NCBI GenBank assembly: GCA_041476545.1 | Contig: JBGOTP010000082.1 | Coordinates: forward strand, 1 to 15,233 | Reading direction: 5' to 3' | Source: JBGOTP01 sp041476545 | GTDB lineage: Bacteria; Acidobacteriota; Vicinamibacteria; Vicinamibacterales; CAVVIG01 | Length of the DNA: 15,233 nucleotides | In this document: one piece after another, positions 1 through 5,244 of the stretch | Numbering within the stretch: the first letter of the stretch is position 1 | Layout of the letters: the number at the start of each line of letters is the position of its first letter | Notes under the pieces: generated by a model | Told to the model about the DNA's origin: nothing | Database searches by the model: none | Seen by the model: only the letters and a program-made list of their open reading frames with translations | Made by a program: the position numbers and the translations under genes

Positions 1-1544
1 CCGTGCGCTTCGATGGCGGTGCGACCGAGCAAGGCGTCGAGGTGAAAACGCGCGAGCGCGCCGGCATGCGTGCGGACTTTCAGGTCGCGTTCTGCCATCA
101 GGGAATTCCCGATCAAGGGGATTCCGGCAGCGGCGGCGCACGATAGAAGGGCCAGGCCCGCCATCCGCGGGTCGATCCACGCAATGGCCGCTGTCGTGAC
201 GACGAGTTCTGCCGCGGTACGGAGAAACCGGATCCCCAGTGGCGGCAGCATGCGAAGGAGGTGCGCGCCATGACTGCGCTCCAGCATGTCGGAGATCGGA
301 CGGCTCTGAAAGTACGAGTCGGTCAGGCGCGGAATCTTGGCGAGAAAAGCAAGGCGCAGCCGTGCTTCGAGGTGACTGCCGGCGCGACGCTCCGCCGAGG
401 CGAGCGCCACTTCGATGCCGAGCATTGCGGCGGCAAAAAGAGCCAGGACCCCACCGGCCGCCAGTCCCTGCGCGGGAAGGGTCAGCAAAGCGCTCACGTC
501 CAACACGCTTCGCAGCAGCACGGCTTCGAATACGACGCCCAGCGTGGCGATGATGATGGCACAGGCGGCGACGACTGGTGTGAGGGCGCCGTCCGCACGC
601 AGGGCGGCGAATACATCGTGAAGGGGACGAGCGGGTGGCTCGGCCAGCGCAGCGGCGAGCTCTGGAGATCGGACGCCGTCGATGTCTGGCGTCCGCGGAT
701 GTTCGGCGTGTCCACCGTGGGACGGGGACAGACGGCCGCGCGCCCGTACGAGCACAGCGCCGCGCAAGTGCAGCCGTTCGGTGCCGTCAGCCTCGGGATC
801 CGCCGGTTGGACCGACCAGTAGTGGTCGGGAACTGGAGCGTCCTCTTGCGAACCGTTCAGAAGGGCCCGCAGTGCCGAGTCTGCTCCGGAGCGCCTGATG
901 GCTCGGGAATCCCGGAGCTCCTGCATCATTCGTACGCTGGCGTCCATTCGCGCGAGCCCGCGCCAAGAGAGGTCTTCGGTCGCCGACTCGATCTGCCCGG
1001 CCGTCGCCCGTGCCGACAAACCGAGCGCGCCCAGCCGCCGACGAAGGGGAACAAGAAAGGCGTCCGAGCCGGCCCAATCGCGCCAGGCCTTGGCGCCGAC
1101 AAGCGCCGAGTGCCTGTACATCTGGCCGAGCACCGTTCCGCGTGGAAGCCACAGCCGCCCGCGCGCCGGATCCAGCACCTGCACCCAGGAGCCGTGGCGG
1201 CGCCAGATCACGATGAAGTGTGCGCCGCCTGTGGGCGTCCGGGCGACCGCGATGGCCGGCAGCGCCGCCGATTCCTTCAACAAGACGTGGTCGAGCGGAA
1301 GCATGATCTGCTCGGCTGACAGTTCGAGTGCCTGAGCAATGGCTTCCAGCGTGTCGATTGACGTCCCATCCACGTCCGTGTGGCAGGCTTCACGAAGTCG
1401 TCCGTAGCTGACCGGAATGCCGAAGCCTTCGAGCAGCGCCTTGAGCGCGGCCGGACCGCAGTCCATGCCGGAGGTCTGAATGACTTCAGGGATGAAGAAT
1501 CGACGGCGGGGAAGTCTCTTCGCCGATGCCGGCGCCCCGCTCAT
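1..1544 (-). CDS. C39-peptidase ABC exporter (peptide/bacteriocin type), 3' end outside window
   Basis: The minus frame stays open from an ATG at 1544 to the window edge (514 codons). Residues 15-150 form a C39 cysteine protease domain: oxyanion Gln23, Cys29 in SGMDCGPAAL, His109 in GGAHF and Asp125 in VLDPARG. In this family the domain cleaves leader peptides, usually after a Gly-Gly-type pair, while the membrane domain exports the cargo. Residues 155-310 are a helical, hydrophilic linker. Hydrophobic segments follow at about 321-350, 355-378, 441-458 and 461-479, so the window ends inside the transmembrane domain. The ATPase domain, and thus Walker motifs, cannot be checked here. The start overlaps the stop of the HlyD gene (ATGA), showing translational coupling. 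The family is clear; the cargo is inferred to be the two tiny peptides upstream. Confidence 0.9.
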   Translation of the reverse strand, partial: MSGAPASAKRLPRRRFFIPEVIQTSGMDCGPAALKALLEGFGIPVSYGRLREACHTDVDGTSIDTLEAIAQALELSAEQIMLPLDHVLLKESAALPAIAVARTPTGGAHFIVIWRRHGSWVQVLDPARGRLWLPRGTVLGQMYRHSALVGAKAWRDWAGSDAFLVPLRRRLGALGLSARATAGQIESATEDLSWRGLARMDASVRMMQELRDSRAIRRSGADSALRALLNGSQEDAPVPDHYWSVQPADPEADGTERLHLRGAVLVRARGRLSPSHGGHAEHPRTPDIDGVRSPELAAALAEPPARPLHDVFAALRADGALTPVVAACAIIIATLGVVFEAVLLRSVLDVSALLTLPAQGLAAGGVLALFAAAMLGIEVALASAERRAGSHLEARLRLAFLAKIPRLTDSYFQSRPISDMLERSHGAHLLRMLPPLGIRFLRTAAELVVTTAAIAWIDPRMAGLALLSCAAAAGIPLIGNSLMAERDLKVRTHAGALARFHLDALLGRTAIEAH

Positions 1545-2707
1545 GGCCCGGCGGCGGCCAGCCGTGTGTAAGCGCCCACACTGCGCATGACCAATGCGGC
1601 CGGCGACATCCGCTCAACCTCAATGTCCACTTCGGCAGGCAGTCCGTGCTGCAGAGGGATCGCGGAATCGTGCTGACCGTCAAGGGTCAATTCAACCCGA
1701 ATCGTGCCCTCGCGCGGCTCTCCCGCCACGCTCGACACTCGAGCGGAGGGGCTTCCGTACTGTGTCCAAGGGAACCCGTCGAGCCTGACGCGCGCCCGTT
1801 GGCCGATGCGAACGCGTCCGAGCGCCATGGCGGGCGGGAAGAATGCCACGACGCGCAAGGCCCCCTCGGGCAGGATGGTGCAGACGCGGTCGCCTGCCCG
1901 CAGAACGCTGCCCGGTGTGAGCGGCGCCACCTCGGCGATTCGCCCACCGACCGGCGCTCGAACGGTGCGCCGCTCGATGTCGTATCCGAGCTTCTTGGAT
2001 GCCGCCAGCGCCTCGGCTCTGGTGCCTTCAAGCGCCGCGGTCTCCTGCCTCAACCGCGCAATCTGAGCGAGCCGATCCTGCTCGCGGGCCTCGAGATCGC
2101 GACTGGTTCGACGGGACGCAAACTCGGCCGACTGCGCGTCGCTCTCCCGCGCCGCGGCGAGATTCTTCGCCCGCAGAGCCTCGATCTCGCTGATGAGGCT
2201 CCTGCGCTGCAATTCGGAGATGCGCTTGGATTCTTCAGCCGCGAACTCCGCGGCGGCGGCGGCCCGCTGCGCCTCCACCTCGGCCTGGGCGACCGCGGCC
2301 TGCGCCGAACGCCGCTCCCCTTCCAGGGCTCGCTCCTGGGCGGTGATTTCTTCCCTCAGCAGACTCAGCTGGGACGCAGCCGGAGCCAGGCGCGCCTGTT
2401 CTTCACCCCGGGCGAGGCGTTCGGAGATCGCGTCGAACTCGAGCAAGACGTCGCCCGCGCGAACCGATTGGCCCACTAGTATCCGCACCGTCTCAATGCG
2501 ACCACCAACCGCCGCGTCAACCGGATGATTTTCGTGATCCGCTTCCAGCCTGGCCGTTGCCGTGGATGCATACACATCGACGCGCCCGGCCAGGAACCAG
2601 GCGAACCACAGCCCGAGAAAACCGACGACAAGGATGAAGGGGATGTAGAGGCGGCGGGAACTATCGGCTTCGAGCGTGCGCAGTGACCTGGAGAAATGAA
2701 GGGACAT
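1541..2707 (-). CDS. HlyD-family membrane-fusion (periplasmic adaptor) protein
   Basis: This 388-aa protein would connect the inner-membrane C39 exporter to an outer-membrane channel. One transmembrane segment lies at residues 20-41 (IPFILVVGFLGLWFAWFLAG). It is followed by a biotinyl-lipoyl half-motif at about 60-92 (VGGRIETVRILVGQSVRAGDVLLEFD), an Ala/Glu/Arg-rich coiled coil at about 95-240, and the second lipoyl half at about 248-280 (APVGGRIAEVAPLTPGSVLRAG, split here as one continuous hairpin motif). A beta-barrel region runs to the C-terminus. This order is typical of HlyD/EmrA adaptors of type I secretion. The ATG at 2707 has only a weak GGAA about 8 nt upstream. Its stop overlaps the exporter start, so both are expected to be made together. 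No outer-membrane factor is seen in the window. Confidence 0.92.
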   Translation of the reverse strand: MSLHFSRSLRTLEADSSRRLYIPFILVVGFLGLWFAWFLAGRVDVYASTATARLEADHENHPVDAAVGGRIETVRILVGQSVRAGDVLLEFDAISERLARGEEQARLAPAASQLSLLREEITAQERALEGERRSAQAAVAQAEVEAQRAAAAAEFAAEESKRISELQRRSLISEIEALRAKNLAAARESDAQSAEFASRRTSRDLEAREQDRLAQIARLRQETAALEGTRAEALAASKKLGYDIERRTVRAPVGGRIAEVAPLTPGSVLRAGDRVCTILPEGALRVVAFFPPAMALGRVRIGQRARVRLDGFPWTQYGSPSARVSSVAGEPREGTIRVELTLDGQHDSAIPLQHGLPAEVDIEVERMSPAALVMRSVGAYTRLAAAGP

Positions 2708-2723
2708 GGATGAATTCCGTGCT

Positions 2724-2763
2724 CGCGCTGTCGCGCGGAACCGGCACCTCTGGTACGTGCCGG
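2724..2763 (-). promoter_or_regulatory. Two adjacent GC hairpins between the second tiny ORF and hlyD
   Basis: In the 82 nt between the stop at 2790 and the hlyD start at 2707 there are two perfect stems. One is CCGGCAC / GTGCCGG (2741-2747 and 2757-2763, 9-nt loop). The other is CGCGC / GCGCG (2724-2728 and 2733-2737, 4-nt loop). Neither is followed by a T run on the minus strand, so they are not classic intrinsic terminators. Peptide-export operons often have such a structure after the precursor gene, where it lowers transporter expression relative to the peptide or stabilises the peptide mRNA. The structures are seen; the role is inferred. Confidence 0.45.
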
Positions 2764-2789
2764 CCCCGCATCGGCAAGAGTTGCCTTGT

Positions 2790-2846
2790 CTACTTTCCCC
2801 AGACGATCGCTCGTCGTCCGATGGGCGTGTTGACAGCGTTCCGCAT
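2790..2846 (-). CDS. Tiny ORF 2: 18-aa peptide ending AIVWGK (candidate exported peptide)
   Basis: The peptide is MRNAVNTPIGRRAIVWGK followed by TAG. A strong Shine-Dalgarno (AGGGGA) sits 5 nt before the ATG. It lies on the same strand between the helix-turn-helix gene and hlyD, 64 nt after tiny ORF 1 and in a different frame. Both end with Ile-(Ile/Val)-Trp-Gly-X at the very C-terminus. The codons of the shared tail are also similar in DNA (ATC-rTC-TGG-GGn, where r is A or G), suggesting common ancestry. It is basic, unlike the acidic tiny ORF 1, and has no Gly-Gly pair. I do not recognise a named family. Position beside a C39 exporter and HlyD suggests cargo, but a decayed fragment of a longer protein cannot be excluded. 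Confidence 0.55.
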   Translation of the reverse strand: MRNAVNTPIGRRAIVWGK

Positions 2847-2910
2847 GATGTTCCCCTGTGAACTTCGCGCTTCAGGGTTTACTGTAAGCGGCCAAGCTGT
2901 CGGCTCTCAG

Positions 2911-2976
2911 TTAGGTACCCCAGATGATCGAATCGTCGTCGTCGCTTCCCGCTCTGATCTGTGACTTGACTGTCAT
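2911..2976 (-). CDS. Tiny ORF 1: 21-aa peptide with acidic run and C-terminal SIIWGT (candidate exported peptide)
   Basis: The peptide starts MTVKSQIRAGS, continues with four Asp, and ends SIIWGT before TAA. GGAG lies 6 nt upstream of the ATG at 2976. An in-frame ATG at 2988 would add MENV but overlaps that Shine-Dalgarno, so 2976 is preferred. The Ala-Gly-Ser before the Asp run could be a short double-glycine-like processing site for the C39 protease (inference), releasing a ten-residue acidic peptide ending in WGT. The gene begins 64 nt after the helix-turn-helix stop codon and just after an operator-like element. The tail resembles the Asp-Asn-Ile-Val-Trp-Gly-Thr repeat I recall from C-termini of some Acidobacteria S8 proteases; this is memory, not a search. 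Coding status is not proven. Confidence 0.6.
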   Translation of the reverse strand: MTVKSQIRAGSDDDDSIIWGT

Positions 2977-2989
2977 GACATTCTCCATG

Positions 2990-3011
2990 CGCCTGTTTTG
3001 CAACCAAACGC
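2990..3011. repeat. Operator-like element A, inverted copy of the element at 3483-3505
   Basis: The element reads CGCCTGTTTTGC, then 4 nt, then AAACGC, and sits immediately upstream of tiny ORF 1. The same sequence with a 5-nt spacer occurs in opposite orientation at 3483-3505. Together they flank the helix-turn-helix gene. The core GTTT...AAAC is itself an imperfect palindrome, as expected for a site bound by a dimeric regulator. It could instead be the terminal inverted repeat of a small mobile segment, but no target-site duplication is visible. Match and position are seen; function is inferred. Confidence 0.5.
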
Positions 3012-3040
3012 CCGGCGTCAGCGTTGGTCGGAACCTCCAC

Positions 3041-3286
3041 CTACTGTCGGTTCATTGCACGTTCACGACCGTCAAACCACGTGCGCTCGCGATTCCCGGT
3101 CACCGACTCGAGCAGCACGCGCTGCGATCCCCCCAGCGTCCGGACCGTCCGAAGATGTCCTTCCCGGATGCGGTTGTAAATGGTCCGCCGGGAAACGCCA
3201 AGTAGATGTGCGGCCTGGTCGAGCGAAACGCTGCGTCCGACACGCATGTCCGCGCCGCGATGCACTTCGCTCCCAGGCAGTTCCAT
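3041..3286 (-). CDS. Small helix-turn-helix (excisionase/MerR-like) DNA-binding protein
   Basis: This protein of about 81 aa has its HTH core at residues 20-60: SLDQAAHLLGVSRRTIYNRI is followed by REGHLRTVRTLGGSQRVLLESV. This is the pattern of excisionase/HTH_17 proteins, where the recognition helix contains SRRTIYNRI and a short wing follows. ATG 3286 is preferred because GGGG lies about 5 nt upstream; GTG 3298 and ATG 3247 (starting MRVGRSV, without a good Shine-Dalgarno) are alternatives. It lies between the S8 protease and the tiny peptide genes on the same strand, so it probably controls the peptide/export genes, and perhaps itself. Inverted 22-23-bp elements lie on both sides. No effector domain is present. 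An excisionase role is less likely as no integrase is near. Confidence 0.8.
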   Translation of the reverse strand: MELPGSEVHRGADMRVGRSVSLDQAAHLLGVSRRTIYNRIREGHLRTVRTLGGSQRVLLESVTGNRERTWFDGRERAMNRQ

Positions 3287-3309
3287 GAGTCCCCGCACGC
3301 GATCTCTAA

Positions 3310-3326
3310 TGGCACGGGCAGTGCCA
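3310..3326. promoter_or_regulatory. Short hairpin upstream of the HTH gene
   Basis: TGGCAC and GTGCCA pair across a 5-nt loop about 24 nt upstream of the preferred start of the helix-turn-helix gene. It could be a leader structure or a small operator. Only the symmetry is seen. Confidence 0.25.
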
Positions 3327-3446
3327 CTATCCGAGCGGGGGAGGCGAACTCTCGGGCTCGGCTGGTAAATGCTTACGCGACTTTCAGTTGAAGAGTTTCT
3401 GGCTGGTTGGTGGTGAGACTGAACCCCAATACGGATTGGTCAGCAC

Positions 3447-3470
3447 GTTGGCCAGGGGGACGAGGCCAAC
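3447..3470. promoter_or_regulatory. Hairpin in the spacer between S8 protease and HTH gene
   Basis: GTTGGCC (3447-3453) and GGCCAAC (3464-3470) form a perfect 7-bp stem with a 10-nt purine-rich loop. No T run follows on either strand, so it is not a canonical intrinsic terminator. It lies in the 275-bp gene-free spacer, which also holds the elements at 3483-3505 and 3535-3552. No sigma-70 promoter was convincing to me in this spacer. Confidence 0.3.
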
Positions 3471-3482
3471 CCAAGCTCAATC

Positions 3483-3505
3483 GCGTTTTGCACGCAAAAC
3501 AGGCG
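3483..3505. repeat. Operator-like element B, inverted copy of 2990-3011
   Basis: On the minus strand this reads CGCCTGTTTTGC, then 5 nt, then AAACGC. It shares 18 bases with element A, allowing one single-base gap. GTTTTGC and GCAAAAC (3485-3491 and 3494-3500) form an almost perfect palindrome with a 2-nt centre. It lies upstream of the helix-turn-helix gene, where an autoregulatory operator would be expected. The two-site arrangement around the regulator gene is the main argument for function. Confidence 0.5.
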
Positions 3506-3534
3506 GCCTGACTCACCTGGCAAGGAGTTTTGAT

Positions 3535-3552
3535 AGGACAAATTCTTGTCCT
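3535..3552 (-). terminator. Stem-loop just after the S8 protease stop codon (possible terminator or 3' mRNA structure)
   Basis: AGGACAA (3535-3541) pairs with TTGTCCT (3546-3552) across a 4-nt loop, 9 nt after the S8 stop codon. On the minus strand it is followed by ATCAAAACT rather than a T run, so intrinsic termination would be weak. Position supports a 3'-end role; it may separate S8 expression from the peptide locus. Confidence 0.35.
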
Positions 3553-3561
3553 CGCGGATAG

Positions 3562-5142
3562 TTACTGGTCTGACTCGGACGACTGTGGAATCCCCTTCCA
3601 GAGGGCGCTCAGCTCAACGAGGCTCCAGGCGCCGGCCTGGTCCACATCCTGAGCGAGGATCGGCCGGATACTCTCGGTGGTCTGAAGGTCCCCAACCACG
3701 ATCATCTCCGAAACAACGATGATGCCGTTGCCAGCCTGCACCAGCACGGTTCCCTCAGTTGCCAGACCGGCGATGCGCCACCTTCGAATAGTTCCCACCG
3801 CGGGCTCCGATGCGCCGCTTACCGAAATGACCTGGACAAGCTGAGCCGCGGCGAGCACGTTCACGCTGCCGGAACCGCTCGCCCACGGGCCTTCCGGCAT
3901 CGGCGAACACGTGGCGCGCAAGATCGCCTTTGCGTCGCTGGCCGTCATTTGCGGATTCTGCTCCAGCAGCAACGCCAACGCGCCGCTCACAACTCCGGCG
4001 GCCATGCTTGTTCCCGAGAGCTGCATATAGGCGGAGGCCCCTGTCCCTTCCACGTGACGCTCGGGATACGTTCTCAGCAGATACGATCCGGCCGCCTCCG
4101 CCGAGACGACCCGGGTGCCCGGAGCCACGAGATCCGGTTTCTGCACGAGGTCATACGCGGTCGGCCCGCGAGAGCTGTAACCTGCCACGGTGTCGTCAAA
4201 CCGGTCCGGGGTGCCGTGTGCGTCCAATGCGCCCACGGTGATGACTCCGGGATCGTTGCCGGGCGACGTCACGGCACCGTACACAACAGACCCGTCCCTC
4301 GCGAGACCGTTGTTGCCCGCTGCGGCGACGACGAACATGCCAGCGGCCACTGCACGCTCCACGGCCTCGCACAACGGATCGTCCCGGTACGGCTGGAGCA
4401 CGGGCGCACCGAGCGACAGGTTGATGATCCGAATCTTGTAGGTGTCGCGATGATCGATGGCCCAATCGATGGCTTCGATGACGTTGCTTGCCTTGCCGGC
4501 CCCCTCGGCGTCCAACACGCGAAGGCTAATGATGTGCGCCCCGAACGCCATGCCCCGATGCCCGCTGTCCATCGTGTCGCCCGCCTGTCCAGCGATGAGG
4601 GCCGCGACGTGCGTTCCGTGGCCGTAGCGGTCCTTGCCATCGCCTCCCGTGAAGTCCTTGGAGTACAGCACGCGGTCTCGCAGGGCCGCATGGCTGATAT
4701 CCACGCCTGAGTCGATGACCGCGACTCCGATTCCGGCGCCCGACAATTGAGGGAGACCCTCCAACCCACTCCACGCTCTGTCCGCCAGGATGGTTTCCGC
4801 GGCGAGGTCCGCCGTAGAGCGAATGAGGATGTCGGAAGACAGGTGATCCTGACTCCCGTCCACCTGGAGCGCCGCGAGCTGGCCGGCCGTCACGCGCAGC
4901 ACCGCACCAGTCTTGAGATACTTTGTCACGGGAAGGTTGTACCGCCCGGCAAGCGTGTCGACCTGCGCTCTCGTGCCATGCACGATCACGTCGATGGATG
5001 CCGAACCGGCGGCCAGATCGGCCGCGAGGTCCGCGCTCAGTCGCGCACGGTCCGCCGCCGACGCGCCCCGGGGCGCGAGGAGCAGCCAGCCAACGACCGC
5101 GGTCGCCAGTAGTCCTCGGCGGGCCAAGAAGGAGAGGTGCAT
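3562..5142 (-). CDS. Secreted S8 (subtilisin-like) serine protease
   Basis: From ATG 5142 this is a 526-aa preproprotein. A Sec signal peptide (MHLSFLARRGLL, hydrophobic core, cleavage near ASA-AD) covers about residues 1-29. A propeptide of about 80 aa follows, and then the S8 catalytic domain from about 125. The triad is Asp144 in AVIDSGVD, His175 in YGHGTHVA and Ser379 in LSGTSMAAG; Asn277 in AAAGNNG is the oxyanion residue. The frame is open upstream to 5346, and ATG 5220 would add 26 residues, but only the 5142 start places the signal peptide at the N-terminus. About 90 residues after the catalytic domain are strand-rich and unassigned; no Trp-Gly repeats are in this tail. It lies on the same strand upstream of the peptide/export genes and might process exported products (inference). 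Confidence 0.93.
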   Translation of the reverse strand: MHLSFLARRGLLATAVVGWLLLAPRGASAADRARLSADLAADLAAGSASIDVIVHGTRAQVDTLAGRYNLPVTKYLKTGAVLRVTAGQLAALQVDGSQDHLSSDILIRSTADLAAETILADRAWSGLEGLPQLSGAGIGVAVIDSGVDISHAALRDRVLYSKDFTGGDGKDRYGHGTHVAALIAGQAGDTMDSGHRGMAFGAHIISLRVLDAEGAGKASNVIEAIDWAIDHRDTYKIRIINLSLGAPVLQPYRDDPLCEAVERAVAAGMFVVAAAGNNGLARDGSVVYGAVTSPGNDPGVITVGALDAHGTPDRFDDTVAGYSSRGPTAYDLVQKPDLVAPGTRVVSAEAAGSYLLRTYPERHVEGTGASAYMQLSGTSMAAGVVSGALALLLEQNPQMTASDAKAILRATCSPMPEGPWASGSGSVNVLAAAQLVQVISVSGASEPAVGTIRRWRIAGLATEGTVLVQAGNGIIVVSEMIVVGDLQTTESIRPILAQDVDQAGAWSLVELSALWKGIPQSSESDQ

Positions 5143-5194
5143 CAATAGGCGGCCATGTGACGGTCGATTGTAAATGAAGGACCAGCCCCTGCGT

Positions 5195-5205
5195 GATAAC
5201 TTATC
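5195..5205. promoter_or_regulatory. Small palindrome between the divergent S8 and aminotransferase genes
   Basis: GATAA-C-TTATC is a perfect 11-bp palindrome in the 102-bp divergent spacer (5143-5244). It may be an operator or AT-rich promoter part. No well-spaced sigma-70 promoter was found on either strand, so only the symmetry is claimed. Confidence 0.2.
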
Positions 5206-5244
5206 GGTCAATTCGCCCATGAAACTTAATGGAGTCTTCACCGC

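Noticed and set aside
261..1319. 352-codon plus-strand frame over the C39 exporter
   Set aside because: The minus frame carries an intact C39 triad and membrane helices; the plus frame has no domain features.
2854..2877. CCCTG/CAGGG pairing that would cover the Shine-Dalgarno of tiny ORF 2
   Set aside because: Five-base stem with a 14-nt loop is too weak to claim as a switch.
2990..3505. Small insertion element with terminal inverted repeats
   Set aside because: Inverted repeats exist, but there is no transposase and no target-site duplication. The operator reading is simpler; kept only as an alternative.
3373..3516. 47-codon GTG-start minus frame in the S8-HTH spacer, in frame with the S8 stop
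   Set aside because: No Shine-Dalgarno and a rare start. It contains two hairpins and element B, so it reads better as regulatory DNA. A decayed S8 extension is possible but unsupported.
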